Of a stretch of DNA of 64,000 bases, positions 42,134 to 54,100 are shown one piece after another. Below the pieces are notes generated by a model. It saw only the letters and a list, made by a program, of their open reading frames with translations. It was not told the DNA's origin and did not search any database. Both the position numbers and the translations under genes were made by a program. Position 1 is the stretch's first letter, and each line of letters begins with the position of its first letter. This DNA comes from Henningerozyma blattae CBS 6284 (taxonomy: Eukaryota; Ascomycota; Saccharomycetes; Saccharomycetales; Saccharomycetaceae), in the NCBI RefSeq assembly GCF_000315915.1, contig NC_020192.1:620001-684000 (forward strand), given 5' to 3'.

Positions 42134-44281
42134 AATCTGATTTTAACGACTTTTTTTTTTTTAGTAGTTTTATTGGTTTCTTTGTTTTATGCTGTATTTT
42201 TTTTCCAAGTATACAAATAGAAGGAAATAAAAAAAAGAAATGAAACAAAAAAAAGAAAAGGGAAAATTTTAAAAAAAAAAAAAAAAAAAAAAAGTTTAAG
42301 TGAATTAAGTGAAGAATGTTTAGTTAGGCTGCTTGTGTTCTTTTCACTTTTGTTCGACTTAACGTTTGAATGTAATGACGAGTTAATATATATGAATTTA
42401 CAGTGGGGTATTTGAAATAAGTATCGATATCTATATTTATACTTATCTGAAGTTGGACAAGTTTGGATAGTTTCTGGACTTTAAAATACGATGATAATTC
42501 TAAAGAGAGTAAATGGAATTTTTGAAAAAGAAATAAAAATAAATAAAATGAAATAAAAAGAGGACAGAAAGAGGGAAAATAAATAATCTTGTGAATGTAA
42601 AAGTGGCTTCTTCTTTTTTTTTTATTCTAATATATTATTGTCTAGTTGGATTTTTTTTTTTTCAACTGTTTATTCTGTAACAAGAGAGTTTATAGTTCTA
42701 ATCAAACAAGTAATGTTGCGTCAAGTATATAAATAAATAAATGAAAATGGCAATCGAATAAAAATAAAGCCAAAAAAATGAATGAAAAAGCGTTGTGTCA
42801 TGAACGAATGAATGAGTATGTAAGAAACAGGATTTCACTTGTGGACAAATAAGTTTTAACAAGCAGTCACCAATGCAGCAATTAATAGTTGCACACAAAT
42901 ACAGGAATCAATATTTATCATCTTGCACAAACTTAAGATTAATTTATTGAACAAATACAGGAATTAACGTTAAACAAATATAGGAATCAATATTTTGACC
43001 AATATGGAATTGATATTTGAATTAGTATGTGGACTAATAAAAACCTAAAGATAACTAGCTATCTAAATTGAATGAAAAAAAAAAAACAAGAAAAAGAAAA
43101 TATAGTAATAAACAAGTATAAGAGAAAAATGCCCAGTCAAATGCCCAGTAGCAATCCACGGAATGTAAGAACAAGTATGTGTCCCAATAAGGAAAGCAGA
43201 CTTAGTGTGATTCCACTATCCCAATCGGGATATTCCGCCTGCAGCCGCTGACGGAGTGGCACATTCGTCTTTTCTTCTGACGTTCTGCGGCCGTGCCGTG
43301 GCAAAAGGGCACGGGCCAGAGCCCATAGGAACTGAGTCGCTGTGAGCCACCCGGACACATACATGGTGTCCGGCATGTCCGGGGTATCCGGAAACTACGC
43401 CGTGCAGTCTCGGCTCGGCCATTGCCCCTTTCCTTGCCTATTTGGGACATATCACAGAAAACAGTGCAGGATCGTTTGAGACACCGTAGAACTACTAACG
43501 CCCGGACACCCTATCGGCCACGCCGTCGGACATAGCTAGCTAAGCTGTTAAACACAGATTGTCCGACCAGCGTCCGGACACGCAGTCCTTTGCAGAGATA
43601 GATCCGTAGTGGAAGATGAAAGCCATAGTCACCATTTGGGTATTGACAAATCGGGCATCAAGTGCCCAAAACAGCTGGTCTTATTCATTTTCGGACACTC
43701 TCTAAAACAGGTCCAGCATCCAGCCGTACACCTTCCTTGTTTCAGAATTCACGTGATTTGCACGTGCAAATGAGAAAGAAGACACCAGAGGAAAAAAAGA
43801 AAGATGACCGGGTAATTAAAGTGCTAGTTTGTCTGGAAAGTGTTTCCTAATTGAGCCAAGAAATTAATATATTATACTTGTTTTTTATTTCTTATTCCCT
43901 ATTTCCTTTATTTATTTCGATCGTTTTTCCATTTTATAGGGAAGTATCCAAATTTTCTTTATAGAACATAGAACACGTACTTATACTTCATCGTTAATGT
44001 AATTAAAATATATATGATAATCAATCAATCATCATCGTCATCGTCATCGTCATTATTTTCTTGATTTTCCATCTATTATAAAAAAAAATTTTTTTTTTCG
44101 ATTTTTTGTTTTTTTTACCTTTATACAGTCGGATTAAACTTGAAAGATCAATCCATATCTATAAACAGATTTCACCATACATAGGGGATTCTTCATCAGC
44201 AATTGTTTAAAATCCAATATACATCACAACTACTTGTATGTTTAATAAACGCATCTGTGTAAGCATAAAAGGCATCTCAAC
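42134..44281. other. Divergent region MSN2 / lysine-rich protein gene
   Basis: Long upstream region (2.1 kb). It contains poly-A/T tracts next to MSN2 (42269-42293), the GC-rich island, and a (CATCGT)n run near 44028-44055. Three overlapping minus-strand frames of 68-82 codons in the island arise from its low stop-codon density and are not called as genes. Confidence 0.6.
43200..43740. other. GC-rich island with repeated CGGACA motifs
   Basis: About 0.5 kb of balanced or GC-rich sequence inside a very AT-rich 2.1-kb gap. CGGACA or its complement occurs eight times (43352, 43367, 43376, 43503, 43527, 43560, 43575 and 43692). CCGGACAC and GTGTCCGG form an 8-bp inverted repeat with a 7-bp spacer at 43351-43373. 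No coding gene or known structural RNA is recognised. Confidence 0.7.
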
Positions 44282-45151
44282 ATGACTAAAGATGATCTAT
44301 TACCAAGGTATGAGAAAACTTATAAGAAAAAGCATACGTATATAATCAAGAAAAATAAAAAACATTCAGGTATTAATTTAAATGGTAAGCATAATGGCAA
44401 ATTCTTTGATAAAACAGGAACCTATAACCCAGTTTTAACTACTCCAATGAAAAAATTGTTGGCTTATTGTTTCCTCTTATCAGTCATTGGATTGATTGGG
44501 TTTTGGATTTATACGGATTCTAAAAAGAAACTTTTATTTGAATTGGAACATTCAAACATCGATTATAACAATGCCCATCATCAGATGGTTGATGCTTCTC
44601 CAGAGATGGACCGTCAAATCCAAATCCAAGATGTTGATAATCAATTGGAGAATCAAGAAGAAAAACAACTGGAATCACATATGTTGAAAGAACAGAATCA
44701 AAATGAATTGGAAAATAAAGTAGATGAAGATGATTTAGTAATTAAAGATGAAAAGGAAGCATCTGAGACTGGTGTTGCATCTGATGCTGATGTTTCGTCT
44801 GATAATTCACAAGAAGATGATGATTCTAAACAACAAGAAAAGTCCAAATCAATGAACCGTGACAATAAAGAGTTGAAAAAATTGAAATTAAAGGAAAAAA
44901 TTAAGGCAAAGAAAGATGAACGGTTGAATGGTGGTGCATCGCTTTCTCAAGATCTAAATAATTTAAAAGATAAGCAATCTAATTTCGATAATAAAAAAAA
45001 CGAATTACACGAAAAGGAATTGCAATTACAAATGGAATTAGAAGAAATGGAGGAACAACAAAGAGAAAAAGATAAGAAGAAGAATAAAAAGAAGAAGAAA
45101 ATTGTCATGGGAGATAATGATTTGAATAAAGATAGCAATAAAAAGGGTAAG

Positions 45152-45187
<36 letters not shown>

Positions 45188-45604
45188 AATAATAATAAGG
45201 ATGCAAGAATGGTAGATAGTAAAAAGAAAAAGGAAAAGAAGAAATTTAATGATATAGCTAATGCAGATGAAATGAATGAGTTATCCATTCAAATGCATGA
45301 AAATGAATTGTTAAAGGATAATTCAAATAATAATGATATGGTTATTAATGCCAATGAAAATGTAGAAGATACTACTCTTCCAGTAGAAAATGTGGAGGAA
45401 GAGGAGGAACAACTCATTGTTGATAACACAGAACAAATCGTTAATGATGATTCTGAATATAAAGATCAGAAACTACAACAGAAAAAAGATGATCAAAAAA
45501 AGAAAGATGATAGTGTCAAAGATCTGGATTCAAAAAGGAAAAAAGTTTTTGGCAAAGATTTAGTAGATAAGAAAAGATTAGTAAATATCAATCAAATAGC
45601 TTAA
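44282..45604 (+). CDS. Lysine-rich single-pass membrane protein
   Basis: A 440-residue protein. The N-terminus is basic (LLPRYEKTYKKK), one membrane segment spans about residues 59-79 (LLAYCFLLSVIGLIGFWIY), and the rest is highly charged Lys/Glu/Asp sequence with likely coiled coil and a poly-Asn run (AAC/AAT repeats, about 45153-45197). This is the layout of a type II Golgi or ER membrane protein. S. cerevisiae YKL063C, a small Golgi-localised protein of unknown role, lies beside MSN4, so this may be its much longer counterpart; that link is synteny only. The low-complexity tail is AT-rich like the surroundings. Confidence 0.75.
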
Positions 45605-48600
45605 TGTGAATGATATATATATATATATAATACTACTAATGCTTATACAATTATAATAATACTTTAATACTATACATCATTTGAAAAATCCAATTCTTTT
45701 TTTTTTTTAATTCAAATATGCAGGATTTTCTCTGTAAATTAAGCATACACGAGGGTGTTGTGTTCTTATTTCGATTATCAAACAAACTCCGAAAACTGTT
45801 ATTAAAAGTTATATACATAATTTAATAAGGTAAGTTGAACGAAATAGTATATTTAAATATTCTATTCTTAAAAAAAACGACAAAAAATAAAAAAGCAATA
45901 TCAATTCGTCATTGGAATTTTTATAAGAAAACAATTCTTTGTAAGGTATTTTAATTAAAAAAAAATCAAGAATTTTAAAAAAGGGAAACTAATAACTTCT
46001 TATCCAAAGGGTTAGTGAGTTATTATTACTTCAATTTTAAATGTGAAGAATTATTTCAACGTGGTTGGTAAAAATTAAAAAAACCCGCTTATTTTACCTT
46101 TTTTGTAGAATTTCATTCATACTTGACTGTCATCGATGATGTTACCACATTTGGGCATCTATTGATAACGTGAGTGTACGTTAAATTTCTGTATTATACC
46201 GGAATAAGTATAGCCATTGATCTATGTTTAAAGTACAAAGCTCCAATACAAATACGAATACCTGAAATTCTTATCAACTTTTTATCGATTATTTTATTAT
46301 ATATTTTTTCCATAACGTTGTAACCTTCTTTTTTTTTTTTTTTACTTTCTTGGGAGATAGTCATATAATTGAATCATCCATCATTATGTAAAGATGTATC
46401 ATTGATTATTTCTCCAATTATTGATAAGTTTGTTTGTTTTCCAAAAAAGGATGTATATTCCTATTGCTCCATTCTTTAGTTTAGAGATACTACTGGTAGA
46501 TGTATTTACCTAACAACAAACCATTTGCTTAAGATAAATTCTTGTTTGTTTTCTCAAAGTGAGAAAAGTGCAGCATTTTCATGGTCTGCACACTTTATAT
46601 AAACCTCGAACTCATCTTTACTTGTTACGTTTCAAAAAAAAGGAAAAAGTCTCATTTTTAAGTCCTTCGATATATTTTTTAATTGTTGTTTGTTTGTTTG
46701 TTTGTTTTTATGTGTAAATTTATTTATGACCATCAATTTCGTCATTAATAAAATAACAATACTAATGTCTCTGAATGTTTTATTTCTGAAGAAAAAGTAT
46801 CTACACAAATATTATTAAATTATGTTTTAATTGCTTCTTGGAAGTGTCTTGTAAATTATTTTTTTTTAACCAATTTAAATTTTATTCTTGTCCTTATATT
46901 TTAATCTTATATTTTTCAAGCTCTATCCAAAGAGATTCTTACTCGTTGATTATTCGACTGTCTTTAAATGGATGTTTACAAATTGCAACTTCTGATATCG
47001 TAGCAATTACTTGAAGTTTTAATTATTTAGAAAAATAAATTATTTCTTTTTTGACGAATTTGGACTATGATAAAGTATGATTTTCTGTAAATAGCATTAG
47101 TTAGAAAGGAAATATAACTAGCATAACTGCATAAGAACTAAATACTTGAGTTAAATGAATACATTAACTTCTATCATTAAATATCATTCTACCAATATGA
47201 CTAAGAATTATAGTAATAAAATACTTTTCAAGCTTTATATATCCAAAAGAATACTGTAATGTTGTTGAATTTAGTTGAATCAAAGAAAAGCTTTCAATAT
47301 CACCAGCTCAGCTGTCTATTTAAAAACTATTTCTAGTAAAAATAATTGAAACGACTCAGAGTTATAACTCCTAGTTCTTGTGCTAAAATGCTAACAACTT
47401 CTCATTTCAAAACCCAAGTAGAAGAACACTCTTGAGAACTATACAAATAACAAAGTGTTTAAAGATACTAGCTTTACTATTTTTGTATAATTAGTTTATA
47501 GATAGATTATTGTGTTTTTGAAACTAAATTCAGAAATGTTTTAAGATTAAAATCAGACATACTTGTTTAAAGATGGAATGAAATTGCTAACAGCATCATA
47601 CTTCAAAGGTTTATAAAATAGTGAAATGTATTAATGGTAATTTATATAAGAAAAAATTGTTGATAAAATAAAGTATGGCTATCTCACGTTAGCGCATAAA
47701 CTTAATCCAAACGTAAAATATATCATCATTAATTAAAGAAGAAATTAACAAGAAGATAGTGGTATAATGTTATCGAGAACACAAATTTGTTGAATCCTAT
47801 ACTTCTTTGTCTAACCGTTCAATGTAAAATGTAGATAGATGATTTAGTGAAGTAACATGTGTTTTAGATGACGTGTATAAATATTAGAAGTTGAAAAAAG
47901 TGGCATCAGTTAATGATTCCTTGTAAAAAAAATTATTATATGTTTTTATGTGGTCTGCTAACTGAAATGTTTTACTCAGAATAAGTTAGCAGAATAGCAA
48001 TATGGAAGGAAAAAGTTTGCCATCGAAGTTATTTGTATTAGTATATCTCACAGAAGAGACTCTATACTTTGGGGTTTGAAGTGATCAGAAGTAAGAAACG
48101 CAACTTTGTTTAAACAGAAACCTTGTAAAATGATTAGCATTTTGACTTGCTATTTCTTTGGAATAATTTATTGAACCTCTAAAAGTAAATTTTCTAATGA
48201 TGCTAATAATAAATGAGTTTTATGCTTAAAAAATATTAAATTTATCTTGGGATAGTTTGAGTTGTAGTGTCAGAATAAATTTTGGTTTCAGAGAAGTAGC
48301 TAATGGATTAATAGAAAATAAAAATAAGAAGTCAAGAAAAAATTAAAAAATAAGCAATTAAAAGGTAAGTAGCATTTAATTGATTAGTTTCTAACTCCCA
48401 AGATTTTATCATGTAAGGTACTATATATTCGTATCTTACTCTCAATTTTCAGATGGCTGGTGAGAAATAATAATACCAAGTGATATTTATTTACCACTAA
48501 ATAAAAGAAGTAGGAGGGTATTACTTTATCACATTTCGGTATCCACCCCAGTAATACTTCAGCCACCAAGCTAGGATATTAGAGCTATATATTTCAGTAA

Positions 48601-48753
48601 ATCCTTTTATATATCCTTTTATTGTTGCATGGGCCAATATATCCTTATGCTAGGGAAAAAAAGTAATGCAAAATGCTATTAGCTCTATTAATATTCAGCA
48701 GTAATTATATTTCCGCTTTTCCTTTTACCTTTGTGTCTCAAGTTGAAGTTAAC
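45605..48753. other. Gene desert, left part
   Basis: About 3.1 kb of AT-rich sequence without a convincing frame. It holds homopolymer runs and a (TTTG)n stretch near 46684-46706. Earlier transposon parts may be present but are not recognisable. Confidence 0.5.
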
Positions 48754-51190
48754 GGTCTAATAATAGAGGAGACGATGAGAGACTTGGTAAATCGGAAGAT
48801 AATAGAAGAAGCAGCAAGCTGTTATTACTAGAAAGAAAGATTAGTAATAAAATATGCAGAAGTAAAACAATAATAAAGTCAGATGGCATACAGAGTGGTG
48901 ATAAAATTAGAAGGCCCCGTAAATTGAGGGATGTAAGATAGGTCAGACAGAATGGTAACAGAAGAGGGTGTAATAGCAGAGCAACCAAGTAGTAAAAGAG
49001 AAAATAAGATAAAATAAATAAAAGCGTAATAGAATATGTTTAGAAGAAATTCAACAGGAACACAAACCAAAGACAATAATAGAACTGGTAAATAGCTATA
49101 ATTATATTCTTATGCTTATTAAAATACATTTTATCATGTGACTGCATTTTCTGCACATTTTTCAGGTAAAGCCAATGATATTATTTAAGAATCCCATTTG
49201 AAAAAATAAGATATATTTGTATAGTTTAAAAAATAATCGACTTATTATCCTGAAAACTGTACCTTATAATATCTAGCTCTCTTATCTTAAAGTAAAAACT
49301 CGCAATAGCTTTTTGCCTTATATTTTGAGACGGTTATAACTCAACACTCGGAGAAAAAAATCCTATTACTTATACACACTAATATAAGCACCGGAACATG
49401 AAAACAAGATAACTGCATCTAAATTCATGGATGTGTTGATTGCAAATGGAATAGGATTCTCAGAAAAGAAGCTTCAATTCAATGAAGGAGTCAAATTTTT
49501 AAAGTTTAGGATTGCCGTAGAAGGAGTTAGAAGCTACTGGATTGAAGTTATTAGGGGCTTACTTATACCAAATACAAGTAAAAGTACCAAAATTTTATTT
49601 GGAATGGCGTATTTCTTACGTATCTTTTGTCCCTAGGCATAGTGGAAGTTTATTAAAGATATGAGAGACAGCTGCGAAATACACTAAAAAAAAGAAGAAA
49701 GGAAAGATCGATATTACAGAAGAGATAATAGAAGAATTTGAAAGCTTTAATGGTGTGTTGCAAATGGACTTATAGCTCTTAGTATATAATATCTATATGA
49801 ACATATTTTGAGTATATGGTTCTAGAGTAGAGAATACAATGGGTTGGTCCCTGGGCTATCCAGATATCAGATATATCAGCAGGAACATAGAGAAAAGGCA
49901 CCAATACAACTATATAAAAAAAGGGTTAAAATTACTGGTCACTGAATTAGATTTAAGGCCAGTAGTAGAAGTATGAATATCTAACTCTACAGAAGGCTAG
50001 ATTCGCCGTAATAGAAAAGTATGAAAGAATCCCTATTAATGTAGAAATACGGTTACTAAATGCAGTAAAAGAAGTGGATCTTTATAGAAGGGCACATTAA
50101 GCTACGACATATGAATTCAAAGAAAATAGATGGAAGCAGATTAACAAGGAATAGAGATTGATTAAGCAGCTCAGATAAAGATTATAAGCTCGTACTCTTG
50201 GTAATATGGTACGGATATACATGACCTCATTATCATGGAGGGATCAGCAAAAATATACAAACTGTGAGTGTTAGATATTGAAATTTTTTGCACATAGCAA
50301 AGCATGTTACCAAGGTCATAATTTCCCACCAAGTATGTCAAACAAATAAAGTGGAAAACTACCCCGAAGCATTATGTATTTATTTGTCTAAGCTGCATAT
50401 ACAGGTTTACGAAGAACCTATCACTGGTTTGATTAGCAGCCCTAAAGACTATAATGGTTGACAACTTATTTAGGAGACACAGATATTCAGTGGTAACAAA
50501 TACAGATTATTCACGATAGTACTAAGCGATCTAAGTTTAATATTCAAGGGTATATATAAGCATATTTTAAATTTTTGCACGATGAGCATATCACCGCCTC
50601 GGTTAGGCATGACCAATCCAATGAAGCAAATAAGAGAGCAAATATTTTAGCGTTAGTCAGGCATTTCTAAGTGTATAAGTAAATGGCCGACAATTATTCA
50701 CAGAATGTTTATATTTAGTAGAAAAGTTCCTCAAAAATAGATACAATAGTATGGTAAAAATGTCGTCACATTAGCTAAATTGGGCAAGATATGTAGACAA
50801 AATAGCCAGAGGATGGTGGATAAATCTAGAGTTTAAAGAAGGAATATTCACAGACGAGTGGTGTCAGTATCATCAATCGATATGCAGGCTACTACGAGAA
50901 AAAATAAATGATCAAAGTAATTTGACGGGGAAATATTCTATATAAATCATTGGTCTATACATGAATTTGAAACTGGTAGAATGGTGTTAGTCCTTAGGGA
51001 AGCATTCAAGAAGCATGGTTCCGCATTGTTGTGAGCATAATTACAGGAGTTAGGAATAGGCATGGGAAATTTCCACGAAACATCTTACCCAGTTAATTTA
51101 ATCATAGAAGATCTAAAACATTGAAATAAGTGACAGAACGTTGAAAAGAGTAATACCGCATATAAAAAGTGCTATAGACTTGAAAAAATT
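48754..51190 (+). mobile_element. Decayed Ty3/gypsy retrotransposon (pol relic)
   Basis: Broken plus-strand frames keep family landmarks of a Ty3/gypsy pol gene in the right order and spacing. Reverse transcriptase start at about 48775-48835 (LVNRKIIEEAAS, the ELLxKGIIEPS-like block). Reverse transcriptase end at about 49388-49636 (PEHENKITASKFMDVLI, then VKFLKFRIAVEGV and FGMAYFLRIFCP). Integrase zinc-binding region at about 50231-50380 (HYHGGISKN, then IAKHVTK and VCQTNKVENYP). Then PITGL at about 50421-50435, at the start of the core, and a degraded integrase core near 50610-50670. There are many stops and frameshifts and the YxDD site is destroyed, so it is dead. I do not find clear long terminal repeats. 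Confidence 0.75.
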
Positions 51191-54100
51191 AAATGAACAA
51201 AAAAAAAAAAAAAAAAAAATAAAGTTAATTAAAACAATCGAAGAGAATCGAAGAGAATCTTGTTACCAAATTGGATAAAATATTTTGTAGAGTGATAAAT
51301 GAATAGCGAATGAAAAAGAAAAGTTTATAAGGAAAAATGTTACTAATAGAAGATGATCAGTATTGTCTCTTTTTAATCAAGCTAGAAAATTTATCATATC
51401 ATAAAGTTTAGGTCATAGACACACACGTATTACTTACTTGATGTTTATTTTATACCCCTAAGGATTGTACCTCTGAGTTTTACTATGAGTTGGTCCGGTT
51501 TCTTGCACAGGTTGTAGTGTGTATTTTTACCTCATATTTGATTTTATATAGTTATGCTGAATACTTAAAAAGATTTTTAGCCAGTATATTCAAAATCATA
51601 TACATAGGTGGACTATATATGTAGGCCTTTTTAATATATGGATAGTACTATATTGTTAAAAAATGTGATACCCCGTTGTAGGAAGTTACATATTGTAGTC
51701 CACTAGTATCTTTTTGATGATAGTTACTTTTACTTATGCCTTTCAATACTTCCTATTTAGTGATATAAATGGCACATATTGTTTTATATTCTCTTGGATT
51801 GAAAATTTACAGCTAAGCAGAATAGCCTATTGTCTAACTTCACTTAAATATATAATAATAGTAGCATTTAATTCATTATTCGAGTTATCAATAGAAGCAT
51901 CATATATCAGTTTTCGATTCAAATTTTTCGTGAGAGTAATATAGTTTCCATGCTCTAAATACTACAAAAAAGAGTTAGTTTTTTTACTGCCAATTGTTAC
52001 ATACATCGTGTGTTTCATTCTAAGTTGTACCTTTCAATTCTCTTGCTAATAAAAATAGAGTTTGTAAAATAGAGTTGTGTTGATTTATTTGATAAAACAC
52101 GATTAATATTTTTAAACTATGAAAAAAATTGTTTATTAGCTTAGATTCTGAGTGGCGATAAAATTAATACTGCAGAAATACTTTACTAATATAATTGAAT
52201 AAAATGTTACTAAATTTGCATTTCAATACAGTTTTAATACAGCGCTTTCTGGACTATTCAAGAAGTCTCTTTGGCAAATAAGTAAGAAATGACAGTATCT
52301 ATAGAAAATATATAACAGAGGAAATATCTGCAAGAAAATATATAACAGAGGAAATATCTGCAAGAAAATATGGTATCAATGGGAACTTTACTATTTTTTT
52401 TATATTAAATTAGTATATCAAACGGAATTGGAATTCACTAGAGTTTCTAACAAGAAGGGAAATGAGGCCAAAATCAAACTAAGGATGTATTTACCAACTC
52501 TTTTTGGGGTATTTACTTGTATATACCCTAAGTCCCGATAAACTACTCTATATCTCAGAAGAGTATTTGAGCATTAATAAAAAAATTTAAAAATTTAAAT
52601 GGAATCCTAATTAAGATAATACGATAATGATAAACTACACAGCTAAAATATCACTGAAGATTAATTATGTTTCCCTTTTCACAACTCTAAAAGAATACTA
52701 ATATGGGTACATAAACTTGGGAAGGCTTAGCCTGTAAATTAGGGTCTTGAAAAAAATCACTCTTCTTGAGTCAGCAATAAAATATGAGATTAATCACAGT
52801 TGATAAAAATAATAATTATGATCCTGAAGTTCAGTGAATATGTACTTTTGAATTTAGAAATTGCTTTTAGAAAAGCATCCAAAAGCTCTAAATACTTATG
52901 AATTATGATAACCAATATATGAAATACTATGAGTAGAAATACTAAATCAAAAAAAATATAACGTCATCAATTATTTATAAATATGATACAAAACTAAAGT
53001 TAACAACATAAAAATATTAGTAAGTTTGAGAAAAGAACTGTTATATCAAACACAAAAGCTAATCGAGTAGAAATACTAGTAAAAATTGAATCTACTTTCA
53101 ATTTTTCTGTAAGCTCATGATATCTATTCATAGTGAAAGATATTCACAAATTTATCTGAGGCAATTTTAGAGACTCCATAATATTCAACTAATGATTTAT
53201 TATCGTAGCAATAATCAAAGCTTAGAAAATACAACTAACTTTTAGAACTAGCATATTATGATTTAACTGAAGCTTTATCGAATATTAAGAAAATAGAGTC
53301 CAAACTAGAAATAATCTAAACTAAAACCACAAGTCTTTCAAACTGCATTTAATAATACATACAAGTTCGAAACAAAAATATATTATCATAATTATATAGA
53401 TATGTTAGCTAAGCTAATGTTAATACAAAATAAACTTAATTTATATATTGGTCCCACTGACAGGGGAAAAAAAGAAAATTTATCTCAAAAATAATTCAGA
53501 TTCCAGAATTTCAACAATAGTCTTACTCTTATTTTAGAATTTTATATAAAGTTTACAAATATTAATCTTGTGCAAATAGCTTAGGGTAATTTTAGAGTAG
53601 TCTTTGTCATACGAAAAATAAAATAAATGCCACCAGGATAATGAGAAATTTTTTGAAAAGAAAAATATGAAATACTTCAGGTAATAGACACCTTAGAGAA
53701 GGCAAGAGAATGAATGAACAGATAATGGAAATTACTTGAATAATCCTATATAGAGACTTTATAATAAAAAGGTCAAAAGTGGCTTATTCCAAGAGGTACT
53801 GGAAGTGGAAAAAATATCTGTATACTCGAGTAGAGAGTTAATTTTAGATGAAGGTAATTCTCAAAAGATTTGTGGCGGTAAATTTTAAATTAGGTAACTA
53901 GTTTTATGTAAGAAAAGGCCATGAAAAATGAGATATAGTAATTAATGATAAAAGTAATTGACACTCTATTTACAAAAGGGGGAATGTAATAGTATGTATT
54001 TTGGCATTGAAAAGATGGGAATATAACGAAGTTGAGGCTAGTTATGTAGGGAGTACCAAAATAGGTTTGTTACTGTAAAAAATTTTGGAAGAAAGTATAT

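Noticed and set aside
43137..43450. Three overlapping minus-strand frames in the GC-rich island
   Set aside because: They overlap in different frames, as expected from low stop density in GC-rich DNA, and none has family features.
44026..44070. Short minus-strand frame coding an Asp run after MENQENN
   Set aside because: It has only 15 codons, made by a CATCGT microsatellite; no upstream exon or splice signals found.
49427..49636. 69-codon frame as a separate gene
   Set aside because: Its translation is the end of a gypsy-type reverse transcriptase, so it is a piece of the decayed element, not a gene.
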